Source: Micromonospora sp. BL4 (GTDB lineage: Bacteria; Actinomycetota; Actinomycetes; Mycobacteriales; Micromonosporaceae). Taken from it: a stretch of 64,000 nt of DNA. The stretch spans positions 1 to 64,000 of the forward strand of contig NZ_RCVJ01000054.1 of NCBI RefSeq assembly GCF_003667505.1. The letters run 5' to 3'. The stretch's first letter is position 1, and every line of letters starts with the position of its first letter. Of the stretch, positions 49,809-59,063 are shown in pieces. Under the pieces are notes generated by a model. That model searched no databases, was not told the origin of the DNA, and saw only the letters and a list, made by a program, of their open reading frames with translations. Position numbers and translations under genes: made by a program.

Positions 49809-51424
49809 GTGCGAGCCCGGGTGGCGGGTTCACGATCCGGTACGGCCAGCACCCGACCCGGTCTGGCGTCGATGACCCGGTCGCCGTCCACGACGACCCG
49901 GCCGCCGACCACCACCTGGCGGACACCACGTGGCGGCGCGAGCGGATCGTCGTACGTCGCGCCGTCGGCCATCTCCGCGGGGTCGAAGACCACCAGGTCC
50001 GGCGCGTACCCGTCGGCGAGCAGGCCCCGCTCGACAAGGCCGAAACGGCGGGCGGGCATCGCGGTCATCTTGTGCACGGCCTCGGCCAAACTCAGCAGGC
50101 CCACGTCACGGACGTAGTGGCCGAGCACCCGGGCGAAGCTGCCCGCCCAGCGCGGGTGGGGTCGGCCCGGTTTGGGCACGCCGTCGGAGCAGAGCATCGA
50201 CAGCGGGCTGGTGAGCACCCGGCGTACGTCGTCCTCCCGCATCGAGTGGCTCAGGATGGTCACGTTGCCGTCCTCGGCCGCGAGCAGATCGCAGACGTAG
50301 TCGACGGGGTCGATGTCGCGGGCGGCGGCGAGCTCGGCGATGGTGCGGCCCTCGACGGCCGGGCTGGTCGGGGCGGAGGCAACCCGAATCAGGTCCCAGC
50401 CCCCGTTGCCGACGGTGTTCTCCCAGCCGGGCAGGCCGGTGGCCACATCGACGCGGATGCGATCGCGGACCGTCGCCCGTCGGACGGAGGTGAGCATCGC
50501 CGGCACGCCGTCGGCGATGACCCAGGGCGGGAGCAGAGCGTGCAGGGCGGTGCTGCCGGCGGTGTACGGGTAGACGTCGCAGAGAACGTCCAGCCCGTCG
50601 TCCCGCGCCTGCTCGAGGCGGGCCAGGGTGCGGACCGTAGCGCCCCACGACCGCCGCCCGGCCGTCTTGTGGTGCGAGACCTGCAACGCCGCCCCGGCCG
50701 CGGTGGCGATCTCGATCGCCTCCTCCAGCGCCGACTCGACCTGCGACATCTCGTCGCGCAGGTGCGTCACGTACGGCTTGCCGTGCGCGGCGGCCACCCG
50801 GGCGAGCGCGATGACCTCGTCGGTGCCGGCGTTGACCCCTGGCGGGTAGATCAGGCCGGTGGAGAGGCCGGCAGCGCCGGCGGTGAGCGCCTCGTCGAGC
50901 AGCGCGCACATGCGCCCGAGTTCGTCGGCGGTGGCCTGCCGCTGCGCGAAGCCGACGACCGCGGCACGGAGCGTGCCGTGGCCCACCAGGGCGGCGAGGT
51001 GGTTGCGCCGGGCGACGCCCTGCGCGGCGGCGAACTCCGCGAAGGACACGTACGTCGTCGCCGGCGGGCCGAACGTCGCGGCGACCAGGTCTCGCACCGT
51101 CCCCGCGCGCTCCGCTGGCACCGGGAAGGGGCTGATCCCGCAGTTGCCGCAGATCTCGGTGGTGACGCCCTGGAGCAGCGGCGCGAGCCGCAGCGTCTCC
51201 CGCTGTTCGTCGTGGCCGGCGAGCAGGTCGGAGTGGGTGTGCACGTCGATGAAGCCCGGGGTGACGACGAGCCCGCCGGCGTTGACCACCGTGTCGGCGG
51301 CGCTGCGGCTGCTCGGAGGCAGCAGCAGCAACCTGCCCGCCCGCACCCCCACGTCGGCGCTGCGGGTGGGCGAGCCGCTGCCGTCGATGACAACTCCGCC
51401 GGTGACCAGCAGGTCCAACCGCAT
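49805..51424 (-). CDS. N-acyl-D-amino-acid deacylase (D-aminoacylase)
   Basis: 539-residue amidohydrolase. Metal and catalytic landmarks: TPGFIDVHTHSD (HxH), TTEICGNCGISPFPV (Cys ligand), THLRDE, QVSHHKTAGR and SMLCSDGVPK (catalytic Asp). It removes the acyl group from N-acyl-D-amino acids or related D-configured amides. ATG 51424 shares a base with the stop of the ABC ATPase gene (TGATG). Its linkage to an amino-acid ABC transporter suggests the substrate is imported. Confidence 0.93.
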   Translation of the reverse strand: MRLDLLVTGGVVIDGSGSPTRSADVGVRAGRLLLLPPSSRSAADTVVNAGGLVVTPGFIDVHTHSDLLAGHDEQRETLRLAPLLQGVTTEICGNCGISPFPVPAERAGTVRDLVAATFGPPATTYVSFAEFAAAQGVARRNHLAALVGHGTLRAAVVGFAQRQATADELGRMCALLDEALTAGAAGLSTGLIYPPGVNAGTDEVIALARVAAAHGKPYVTHLRDEMSQVESALEEAIEIATAAGAALQVSHHKTAGRRSWGATVRTLARLEQARDDGLDVLCDVYPYTAGSTALHALLPPWVIADGVPAMLTSVRRATVRDRIRVDVATGLPGWENTVGNGGWDLIRVASAPTSPAVEGRTIAELAAARDIDPVDYVCDLLAAEDGNVTILSHSMREDDVRRVLTSPLSMLCSDGVPKPGRPHPRWAGSFARVLGHYVRDVGLLSLAEAVHKMTAMPARRFGLVERGLLADGYAPDLVVFDPAEMADGATYDDPLAPPRGVRQVVVGGRVVVDGDRVIDARPGRVLAVPDREPATRART

Positions 51425-52188
51425 CACAGCACCTTGGAGAGGAAGGCGCGGGTCCGTTCGTGCGTCGGAGCGGCCAGAACCTTCCGCGGCGGGCCCTCCT
51501 CGATGATGAGGCCGTCGTCCATGAAGACCAGGTGGTCGCCGACCTCGCGGGCGAACCCCATCTCGTGGGTCACCACGATCATCGTCATGCCGCTCGCCGC
51601 CAGGTCCTTCATCACCTCGAGCACCTCGCCGACCAGTTCGGGATCGAGCGCCGAGGTCGGCTCGTCGAAGAGCATCAGCTTCGGCGACATCGCCAGGGAC
51701 CGCGCGATGGCGACCCGCTGCTGCTGCCCGCCGGAGAGCTGCGCCGGGTAGTGGTGCGCCCGATCGGCGAGCCCGACCCGGTCGAGCAGCTCACCGGCAC
51801 GCTTGCGGGCGTCGGGCACCCGGACGCCCTGCACGGCGACCAGACCCTCCATCACGTTCCCCAGCGCGGTGCGGTGTGGGAAGAGGTGGAACCGCTGGAA
51901 CACCATGCCGATCGACTCGCGTTGCCGGCGCAGCCGGGCGTCCGGCAGCGGTCGCAGTCGCCCGCCGCGCTCCTCGTACCCGATCAGCTCGCCGTCGACG
52001 TGGATCCGGCCCGCCTGCGGCTCCTCAAGGTGGTTGAGGCAGCGCAGCAGGGTGGACTTGCCGGAGCCGGAGGGGCCGACCACGCAGACCACCTGGCCGC
52101 GCTCGATGACCAGGTCGATACCGCGCAGCACCTCCAGGCGGCCGAAGCTCTTGCGGACCTGCCGGCACCGCACCATCGGCGCGGTCAC
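51424..52188 (-). CDS. Polar amino-acid-type ABC transporter ATPase
   Basis: 254 residues with Walker [10 protein letters not shown] loop [16 protein letters not shown], signature [17 protein letters not shown], Walker [13 protein letters not shown] and H loop THEM. Closest in style to GlnQ/HisP-type ATPases. GTG 52188 overlaps the permease stop (GTGA), which is preferred over ATG 52176. Confidence 0.95.
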   Translation of the reverse strand: MTAPMVRCRQVRKSFGRLEVLRGIDLVIERGQVVCVVGPSGSGKSTLLRCLNHLEEPQAGRIHVDGELIGYEERGGRLRPLPDARLRRQRESIGMVFQRFHLFPHRTALGNVMEGLVAVQGVRVPDARKRAGELLDRVGLADRAHHYPAQLSGGQQQRVAIARSLAMSPKLMLFDEPTSALDPELVGEVLEVMKDLAASGMTMIVVTHEMGFAREVGDHLVFMDDGLIIEEGPPRKVLAAPTHERTRAFLSKVL

Positions 52189-53153
52189 CGCGCGCTCCCG
52201 GTGAACCGCAGGTTGCGGCCGATGCGTCCGCGCAGCGTGCCGGGAACGGTGGTCCCGAAGCCCCGGCTGAACCGGCGCTCCAGGAAGTACTGGCCGACGC
52301 TGGCGACGGTGGTGAGGACCAGGTACCAGATGGACGCGACGATGAGCAGGGCGATCACCTCGAAGTTGGTCAGGTACAGCCGCTGGGCGACGGTGAGCAG
52401 GTCGGCACCGGCGATCACCGAGACCAGCGAGGTGGTCTTGAGCATCGAGATGAACTGGTTGCCGGTGGGCGGGACGATGATCCGCATCGCCTGCGGCAGC
52501 ACCACCCGTCTCATGATCTTCGCGCGGGACATGCCGAGGGCCGCGGCGGCCTCCTGCTGGCCGGGATCGACGGCGCGGAGCCCGGCCCGGACGATCTCGC
52601 TCATGTAGGCGCCTTCGTTGATGCTCAGCCCGAGCAGCGCCGCGACGAAGCCCGTGACGAGGGCGTTCGTCTCCCAGGTCATCAGCTTCGGGCCGCCGAA
52701 CGGCACGCCGAGACCGATCTCCGGGAAGATCAACGCGATGTTGAACCAGAAGATCAGCTGCACCAGCAGCGGCGTGCCCCGGAAGAACCAGACGTAGGCC
52801 GTGGCTCCGGTGCGCAGGATCCGGCTGGCCGAGGTCTGCATCAGGGCCACCACCACGCCGAGGACCACGCCGATCAGCATCGACGCGACCGTGAGCTGGA
52901 TGGTGACCCACAGCCCTTCCAGGATGACCCGGTCGAACTGGTAGTCGACGACGATGTCCCAGTGCAGGTTGGGGTTGACGGCGATGGACCATCCCAGCCA
53001 GACCAGGACGAGTGCGACCACCCCGGCGGCCAGCCACCGCCCCGGTCTGACGGGGTGGCTGATCCGGTTGGCCTGCGCGGTGTCCAGCTCAGCGGGCGCC
53101 GGGTCCGCTGCGCGTACCCGCTCGTCAGCCGTACGGTCCACGGGCGTGCTCAC
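52185..53153 (-). CDS. Polar amino-acid-type ABC transporter permease
   Basis: 322 residues with an N-terminal cytoplasmic segment, about six helices and the His/Glu/Gln/Arg/opine permease signature ([60 protein letters not shown]). A single permease means it acts as a homodimer. GTG 53153 overlaps the binding-protein stop (GTGA). Confidence 0.95.
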   Translation of the reverse strand: MSTPVDRTADERVRAADPAPAELDTAQANRISHPVRPGRWLAAGVVALVLVWLGWSIAVNPNLHWDIVVDYQFDRVILEGLWVTIQLTVASMLIGVVLGVVVALMQTSASRILRTGATAYVWFFRGTPLLVQLIFWFNIALIFPEIGLGVPFGGPKLMTWETNALVTGFVAALLGLSINEGAYMSEIVRAGLRAVDPGQQEAAAALGMSRAKIMRRVVLPQAMRIIVPPTGNQFISMLKTTSLVSVIAGADLLTVAQRLYLTNFEVIALLIVASIWYLVLTTVASVGQYFLERRFSRGFGTTVPGTLRGRIGRNLRFTGSAR

Positions 53154-54037
53154 TTCTGGTCGTTGACGGTGGCCGCCTGGATGGCGCTGCCCGTCACGCC
53201 CCACTTCTCCAGGATCTTCGTGTAGTCGCCGCTGTCGATCAGCTCCTGGAGCGCCCGCTGCACCGCGTCGCGCAACTGGCTGTCCTTCTTGTCGATCGCG
53301 ATCCCCCACGGTCCCGCCTCGTACTGGGCCTCCAGCACCTCGTACTTGCCGCTCTCCTGAGCGAGCATCTTGGCGACCGGGTAGTCGACGATGGTGGCGA
53401 CGGCCCGTCCGGCATCGATCTGGAGCAGGCCGGTGGGCGCGTCCTCGCTCTGCGAGATCGTCATCTTCTTGGCGCACGTGGCGTTCTGGCCCTCGCCGAT
53501 GGCGAGGTTGGAGCTGCCCTTGGCCAGCACGACGGCGCGGCCGCACAGGTCGGCGAGGTCCTTGACCGCGGCGGGGTTGCCCTTGGCCACCATGATCGAG
53601 CCGCCGGCCTGGAAGTAGTCGACGAAGTCGACCGCCTTGCGCCGCTCCTCGGTGTCGCTCATCGAGGACATCGCCAGGTCCCAGCGGTCGGCCTGTAGGC
53701 CGGGGATGAGACCGGGGAAGCTGGCGTTGGTGATGTCCAGCTTGAGGCCGAGCCGCCCGGCGATGGCCGCCGCCAGTTCCGGGTCGACGCCGGTCAGATC
53801 CTGGGTGCCCGCCTTGTACATCTCCATCGGTGGGTAGCCCTCGGCGGTGGCGACCCGGAGGGAACCCTTCGCCTTGATGTCGGCGGGCACGAGGTCGGCG
53901 GCCTTCGCGTCGGCGGCGACGGAGGCGGCGCCGCCGGACTGTGGCGTCTGTCCGCTCGCCGAGCGGCCACAACCCGTTGCCGCGATCGAGATGGTGACGA
54001 GACCGATGACGACGTGGAGCGCACGCTTCCTGAGCAC
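53150..54037 (-). CDS. Amino-acid-type ABC transporter binding lipoprotein
   Basis: 295 residues. Signal peptide with lipobox SIAATGCGRS (Cys near 23). SBP family 3 features: LRVATAEGYPPMEMYKAGTQ, TGVDPELAAAIAGRLGLKLD, DLAMSSMSDTEERRKAVDFV. First gene of the operon; GTG 54037 follows AGGAGG. Ligand unknown; the downstream D-aminoacylase suggests a D-amino-acid-containing compound. Confidence 0.93.
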   Translation of the reverse strand: MLRKRALHVVIGLVTISIAATGCGRSASGQTPQSGGAASVAADAKAADLVPADIKAKGSLRVATAEGYPPMEMYKAGTQDLTGVDPELAAAIAGRLGLKLDITNASFPGLIPGLQADRWDLAMSSMSDTEERRKAVDFVDYFQAGGSIMVAKGNPAAVKDLADLCGRAVVLAKGSSNLAIGEGQNATCAKKMTISQSEDAPTGLLQIDAGRAVATIVDYPVAKMLAQESGKYEVLEAQYEAGPWGIAIDKKDSQLRDAVQRALQELIDSGDYTKILEKWGVTGSAIQAATVNDQK

Positions 54038-54102
54038 GGCAAACCTCCTGGCTGGGCGACTGGCGGGACCCTATCCGGGATCAGCCAGCATGAACAGCCT
54101 GA

Positions 54103-54137
54103 ATGCTCTGCATGGTGTGCATCGAAAAGTTCGATGC
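54103..54137 (-). promoter_or_regulatory. LysR-type operator region, GCATCGAA-AAG-TTCGATGC
   Basis: A perfect 8+8 inverted repeat at 54119-54137, containing a T-N11-A core (TCGAAAAGTTCGA), about 80 bases upstream of the binding-protein start. A smaller symmetric element ATGCTCTGCAT (54103-54113) lies promoter-proximal. The pair fits the recognition and activation sites of a LysR regulator. Confidence 0.6.
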
Positions 54138-54158
54138 TGGGTCGGTCGCAGGTGTCGG

Positions 54159-55103
54159 TCAGAAGGGGAAGCGGCCACGGCGCCACTGCCAGTGGCGGCC
54201 GGCCTCCAGGTGGTCGACGATCGCCCGCTGAAGCACCGTGCGGCGCGGCAGCTGGTCCAACGGCGTGGTCAGGGTGCGGAACCCGAACCGCAGCACCTCG
54301 ACGTCGGCGTCCAGCCCTTCCGGCTCCTCGTAGGGCTCCAGCTCGAACCTCCGCTGGAACCGGACGATGTTGGAGTCCCCGGGCAGGTACTCGCGCAGCT
54401 GCGGGTCGAGCAGCCACGAGCCGCAGGAGAACGCCGTGTAGTGCTCGTCGGGAAAGTGGCGCGGAAAGAACGCGCGGGCCTCGTCGAGCGATGCCGCGAC
54501 CGCCTCCGGGGTCAACGGCCCCGAGTCGGGGATGTGCAGGTCGATGGCGGTACCGCCGCGCTGGTGCTGCAGCCGGCCCAGCTCGTAGATGCCACCGCGC
54601 GCGTGCAGCGTCAGCCAGCTCTGCATGACCGGCCAGCCCTCGCGGCGCATCCGCCGGTCGATCGCGAGGTTGCGGCCCAGGTCCGCGAGGGTCACCCACG
54701 ACACGTCGTCGGGGACGCCGTGGTCGCGGTGGTACCCCCGGACGACGTCGACCAGGGCCAGGTACGCGTACACGTACAGATGCCGCCAGGCGGGACCCCG
54801 GTCGCGCGGTAGCGCGGGACCGGGCGACAGCCAGCCGTGGCCCCCGAGATCGGCGCGGACCAGGGCGATCGAGCGGTCGAGCAGCCAGCGGAGCTCCGGC
54901 GTCCACAGCGCGGAGTCGACGTCGGGCCAGCCGGCCATGATCTCGGCGGCGTCGTCCGGCCGCACCGCGAGCCGGTCGAGGATCGCGGGCGCGTCGGCCC
55001 TGGCGGGCAGCGGGGCCGACGGCCGGTCGCCGGCGAGCTGGTGCACGCGCTCGACGTCCTCGACGGGTACCCCGAGCCGGAAGGCGGTGTCGGCCAGATT
55101 CAC
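54159..55103 (-). CDS. Acyltransferase-domain protein (NAT_N/GNAT_C type)
   Basis: 314 residues. The N-terminal half matches the helical domain found before GNAT-like C-terminal domains. The second half has ARGGIYELGRLQHQRGGTAI, then HIPDSGPLTPEAVAASLDEA, then CGSWLLDPQLREYLPGDSNI and VRFQRRFEL, the hallmark of the GNAT-like C-terminal family. Probably an N-acyltransferase of unknown substrate. GTG 55103 with GGTAGGG upstream is preferred over longer in-frame starts. Confidence 0.78.
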   Translation of the reverse strand: MNLADTAFRLGVPVEDVERVHQLAGDRPSAPLPARADAPAILDRLAVRPDDAAEIMAGWPDVDSALWTPELRWLLDRSIALVRADLGGHGWLSPGPALPRDRGPAWRHLYVYAYLALVDVVRGYHRDHGVPDDVSWVTLADLGRNLAIDRRMRREGWPVMQSWLTLHARGGIYELGRLQHQRGGTAIDLHIPDSGPLTPEAVAASLDEARAFFPRHFPDEHYTAFSCGSWLLDPQLREYLPGDSNIVRFQRRFELEPYEEPEGLDADVEVLRFGFRTLTTPLDQLPRRTVLQRAIVDHLEAGRHWQWRRGRFPF

Positions 55104-55176
55104 GCGGACGACCCTACCGGCCGGTGGGGTCGTCCTGCCGGCGGCGAGATCCACCGCCGGCAGGACGGCCCGGCCG

Positions 55177-56868
55177 CTACCTCGTGCCGTTGAGGCCTGC
55201 CGCCAGCGCCTCGGCGAACGACGTGTCCGCGGCGCTCCCGCTCACCCCGAGCCGCCACGTGCCCCCGGGAAGGTCACCCACCGGCAACGACCGTCCGCCG
55301 GGCTGCCACAGCGGCTGCCAGGCGATCGATCCGCTGGGCCGGTGGAACCACCGGTTGTCCTCGTTCCAGGCCGAGCCGGCGCGGTAGGCGGCCACCAACG
55401 TGGTCGTGTCGTCGGTGGCAAGTGTCCAACTGGTGAAGCCCGCCGCGTCGCCGTCCCGGTCCTGCTGGCCGGGGTCACCGAGCCGCGGCAGGGCCGAGTC
55501 CAGGTTCCAGGCGGCTTCCCAGACCGGCGCGGTGGTCGGGCCGGCCACGTGCCAGACGAAGCTGAGGTCCGTGGTGGTCGTGTCGAACCGGAACCGCCAG
55601 TCCGCGGTCACCGGCTCGTTCCCGAGCGGGATGCCGTTGAGGCTCACGTCGGTGCCGTCGGCGGAGACGGTCACGTCCCTGGCCGCGCCCGCCACGTCGG
55701 TGGGCCCGAAGGCTCCGACCGCGAGGTAGGGCGCCGTGGATCGGGACGACGAGTCCGTGACGGGCCGGTACTCGCCACGTCCGGCGGGATCGGCGTCGTA
55801 GGAGACCAGCCGCGCCTGGGGCGCCGTCTGCACGACGGCACGGTAGTAGGGAGTGGTGACGACGCGACCCTTCGTCACCACCGGCGTACGCCAGTTCAGT
55901 GGTGCCAGCCAGAGCCCGCCCTGACCCCAGCCGGCGCCGGTGACGTACCAGTCGCCCGTGCCGGAGTCGTCCTTGACCACCTCGGCGGCGTGCGCGTTGA
56001 TCTGCCCCGCCAACTGGTCGACGGTGAAGTGGAAGGGGTCGGCGCTGCGGTAGACCCGGGTGTCCTGGTATCCGCTCTCACAGCACACGAAGAGGTACCA
56101 CGATCCGCCGTGACGCACCACGAACGGCGATTCGGTCGGTCCGCCGAAGGTGCCGGTGGCCGGGTGTTCGAAGGCCGTCCGCCGGGCTCCCCAGTGGATC
56201 AGGTCCTTGCTGGTGCGGTAGGCGACGATGTGGTGACCACCCGCCGGTGTGCTGTTGGCGGTGTAGTACATCACCCACTGGTTGCCGACGCGGGTGACCA
56301 TCGGGTCCCGGCCGTCGAAGCCGTCGGTGAACAGGGGGTTCGCCGGGTGCCGGGTCCAGGTCTTGAGATCCTTCGACGTGGCCAGCTGCATCCGGTAGGC
56401 CGTGTGGTCCGCGGTGCCGCCCGCGTAGTACATGTAGTACGTGCCGCCGTGGAACAGGACGTACGGCGCCCAGATGTGGCTCTCGCCCGCGGCGGGGTCG
56501 GCCTCCAGCGCGAACGGCTGCTTCGTCCAGGGTCCGCGCGGCGACGGCGCCGTGGCGTGGCCGAAGAACCGCTCGTCGAGCGGGTTGGCGGGCTCCGCGT
56601 GGGTGATCGCGAAGATGTGCCACTCGCCGGTACGGCGGTCGCGCACCATCGTGTGGTCGTTGTAGTACCAGCGCTCGTTCTCGCCGACGCTCGGGTCGTA
56701 CACGTGCACGAAGTCGCCGGCACCGACCACGGTCGACCGGTTCTCGTACGGCTGGTTGTCGATCGCGGGCGGATCGGCCGCCCGAGCCGCGACCGGTGTC
56801 GCGATCAGGCTCAGGGCGACCGCGCACAGCGCGGACAGCCGGCCGACGCGGGACGGTAGGCGGGGCAT
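55177..56868 (-). CDS. Secreted five-bladed-propeller glycosidase, GH43-like
   Basis: 563 residues, secreted (signal [20 protein letters not shown], cleavage after ARA). ATG 56868 has GGAGAG just upstream. The propeller shows the three acidic residues of the GH43/GH32 superfamily: Asp in VHVYDPSV, Asp in GFDGRDPMV and Glu in [10 protein letters not shown], plus [22 protein letters not shown]-terminal beta-sandwich (from about 390) follows, as in GH32 and some GH43 enzymes. It would act on furanosides such as arabinofuranose or fructofuranose. Same strand and just after the sugar transporter genes. Confidence 0.85.
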   Translation of the reverse strand: MPRLPSRVGRLSALCAVALSLIATPVAARAADPPAIDNQPYENRSTVVGAGDFVHVYDPSVGENERWYYNDHTMVRDRRTGEWHIFAITHAEPANPLDERFFGHATAPSPRGPWTKQPFALEADPAAGESHIWAPYVLFHGGTYYMYYAGGTADHTAYRMQLATSKDLKTWTRHPANPLFTDGFDGRDPMVTRVGNQWVMYYTANSTPAGGHHIVAYRTSKDLIHWGARRTAFEHPATGTFGGPTESPFVVRHGGSWYLFVCCESGYQDTRVYRSADPFHFTVDQLAGQINAHAAEVVKDDSGTGDWYVTGAGWGQGGLWLAPLNWRTPVVTKGRVVTTPYYRAVVQTAPQARLVSYDADPAGRGEYRPVTDSSSRSTAPYLAVGAFGPTDVAGAARDVTVSADGTDVSLNGIPLGNEPVTADWRFRFDTTTTDLSFVWHVAGPTTAPVWEAAWNLDSALPRLGDPGQQDRDGDAAGFTSWTLATDDTTTLVAAYRAGSAWNEDNRWFHRPSGSIAWQPLWQPGGRSLPVGDLPGGTWRLGVSGSAADTSFAEALAAGLNGTR

Positions 56869-56924
56869 CGCTCTCCTCCAGGGCTCGATGCGGATTCCGG
56901 TGGCGGTTTCCCGGTCGTTCGGCA

Positions 56925-56959
56925 GTGCGGACCCGCCAGCGTCCTCGGCGGGCCCGCAC
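56925..56959 (-). terminator. Hairpin between binding-protein gene and GH43
   Basis: GTGCGGACCCGCC-9-GGCGGGCCCGCAC: 13-bp stem with one mismatch, 12 bases after the binding-protein stop. Likely a partial terminator or mRNA-stabilising stem that sets the binding protein apart from the GH43 gene. Confidence 0.5.
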
Positions 56960-56970
56960 CTGAGGAACTG

Positions 56971-57975
56971 CTACTGCTTGCCGCCGAGCTCGGTGTAGGC
57001 CTGAGCGGCGTTGTCCTTGGTGATCTGCATCGTGCCGAGGGTGGTCGACTTCGGCACGTCCTTCGAGCAGTCGACCAGGATCTTCTTGGCCAGGTCGATC
57101 GCCTCGCGGCCACCGGTCGCGTACTGGAACGTCGCCTGCAGGCGACCCTGCTCGACCGCCTTGATGCCGCCGGACGCGACGGGCAGGGCGTCGATCCCGG
57201 TGAACTTGATCGCCGTCTCCTTGCCGGCGGCCTTCGCCGCGAGGTAGGCGCCCTCCGCCATCGGGTCGTTGTGCGCGTACACGGCGTCGATGTCGGGCTG
57301 GGCCTTGAGCATCGCGTCCATCACGCTCTGCCCCTTCTCCCGCAGCCACTCGGCGGTCTGGGTGGCGACGATCTCGATCTTCGGGTTGCTGGCGATGCCC
57401 TCCCGGAAGCCCTGAGCGCGCTCGGCGGCCGGGGTGGAGCCGGGCAGGCCGGAGATCTCGACGACCTTGCCGCCCTGCGGCAGCAGCGTCTTGGCGTAGT
57501 ACTCGCCCGCCGCCTTGCCGATCGCCACGTTGTCGCCGCCGATAAAGGCGGTGTACGCGTCACCCTCGACCTTGCGGTCGAGCACGATGACCGGGATGCC
57601 CTGGTCGTACGCCTTCTTCACCACAGCGGTGAGCGGCTTCGCCTCGTTCGGCGAAATGATCAGCAGGTTGATGCCCTGGGAGAGGAAGTTCTCCACGTCG
57701 GCGACCTGCTTGCTGTTGTCCTGGGCCGCGTCCGAGACGACGACCCGGAACCCGGGCACCGCCTTCGCCGCGGTGCTCACGTCGTCGTTCATGACCTGCC
57801 GGTACGGCTCGGCGTTGTTGGCCTGCGACATGCCGATCAGGAAGTCCTTGCCGCCGCCGCACTGGGCGGAGGCGTCGGTGCCGTTGTCACCGCCGTCCTT
57901 CTCGACGCTGCATCCCGTGGTGAGCGCGAGCGCGGTCAGCGTGAGGATCGTGATGGCTCTTCGGGCGTAGCGCAT
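56971..57975 (-). CDS. Sugar ABC transporter binding lipoprotein, RbsB-like
   Basis: 334 residues. Signal peptide with lipobox LALTTGCSVE (Cys near 22). Periplasmic-binding-protein 1 fold: FLIGMSQANNAEPYRQVMND, GINLLIISPNEAKPLTAVVK, VYAHNDPMAEGAYLAAKAAG. Ribose-type pentose/hexose furanose binding is expected. ATG 57975. Confidence 0.93.
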   Translation of the reverse strand: MRYARRAITILTLTALALTTGCSVEKDGGDNGTDASAQCGGGKDFLIGMSQANNAEPYRQVMNDDVSTAAKAVPGFRVVVSDAAQDNSKQVADVENFLSQGINLLIISPNEAKPLTAVVKKAYDQGIPVIVLDRKVEGDAYTAFIGGDNVAIGKAAGEYYAKTLLPQGGKVVEISGLPGSTPAAERAQGFREGIASNPKIEIVATQTAEWLREKGQSVMDAMLKAQPDIDAVYAHNDPMAEGAYLAAKAAGKETAIKFTGIDALPVASGGIKAVEQGRLQATFQYATGGREAIDLAKKILVDCSKDVPKSTTLGTMQITKDNAAQAYTELGGKQ

Positions 57976-57998
57976 GTTTCCTCCAAGGTGGTGGTGGG

Positions 57999-59063
57999 TC
58001 AGGCGATGCGGGGGCGGAGCCTCTGCAACGCGGCGGCAGCCACGATGACCAGTCCCTTGACGACCAGCTGCACGTTCGCGTCGATGTTGTTGAGGGCGAG
58101 GATGTTGTTCAGGATCCCGAGCAGCAGGGCGCCGGCGATCGTGCCGCCCATGGATCCGCTGCCGCCGGCGAGACTCGTCCCGCCGATGACCACGGCCGCG
58201 ATCGCGTCCAGTTCGTAGCCGGCACCGTCGTTCGGGCTGCCCTGGTTGAGCTGACCGGCGTGGATGATCCCGGCCAGTGCGGCGAGCAGGCCGGAGATCG
58301 CGAAGACGGTGACCCGGACGCGCCGTACGGGCACGCCGGAGAGCCGGGCGGCCTTCTCGTTGCCGCCGATCGCGTAGACGTGCCGCGCGAAGGCGGTGCT
58401 GCGCAGCACCAGGAGCGCGCCGACGCCGATGGCGAGGAAGATCAGGGCCGGTACCGGCAGCACTCCGTTGATGGAGCCGCTCAGCAGCGAGAACGCCTCG
58501 GGAGCCTCCTGCGGTCCCTCGCCGTAGGCGATCGGAATGCCCAGTCCACCGGACCACATCCGGGCGATGCCCCGAGCCGCCTGCAGGCCGGCCAGGGTGA
58601 CGATGAAGGACTGGATCCCGATCCGGGCGACGATCGCGCCCTGCGTCGCCCCGAACGCGGTGCCGATGAAGAGCACGATCAGGACCGTGGGCACGATGCC
58701 CAGGCCGCTGTCGACCATCAACGTGGCCGATCCGACCGCGGCGAGCCCGAGCACCGCCCCGACGGAGAGGTCGATGCCGCCGATCAGGATCACGAACGTC
58801 ATCCCGACCGCGATGATGCCGATCTCCGAGACCGCCCGGACGATGTTGGCGAGGTTCCCGGAGCTGAGGAACACGTTCTCGCCGTTGCGGGACGGCGAGA
58901 CGGCGATCGCGATCAGGAAGACGGCGACGAGCCCGAACAGGCTCTGGAACCGGAAGAAGTTGTCGACGATCGCGTGCCGGTCCTTCGGCAGTCGGATCGC
59001 GCGACGGCTGGGCGGTGTTTCCGGCGGCGATGCGGCGACGGTGGTGGGGTTGGGCGGGTTCAT
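57999..59063 (-). CDS. Sugar ABC transporter permease, RbsC-like
   Basis: 354 residues with about eight to ten helices and the RbsC-type motifs VGMTFVILIGGIDLSVGAVL and AAVVIGGTSLAGGSGSMGGT. ATG 59063 overlaps the ATPase stop by four bases (ATGA). Confidence 0.95.
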   Translation of the reverse strand: MNPPNPTTVAASPPETPPSRRAIRLPKDRHAIVDNFFRFQSLFGLVAVFLIAIAVSPSRNGENVFLSSGNLANIVRAVSEIGIIAVGMTFVILIGGIDLSVGAVLGLAAVGSATLMVDSGLGIVPTVLIVLFIGTAFGATQGAIVARIGIQSFIVTLAGLQAARGIARMWSGGLGIPIAYGEGPQEAPEAFSLLSGSINGVLPVPALIFLAIGVGALLVLRSTAFARHVYAIGGNEKAARLSGVPVRRVRVTVFAISGLLAALAGIIHAGQLNQGSPNDGAGYELDAIAAVVIGGTSLAGGSGSMGGTIAGALLLGILNNILALNNIDANVQLVVKGLVIVAAAALQRLRPRIA

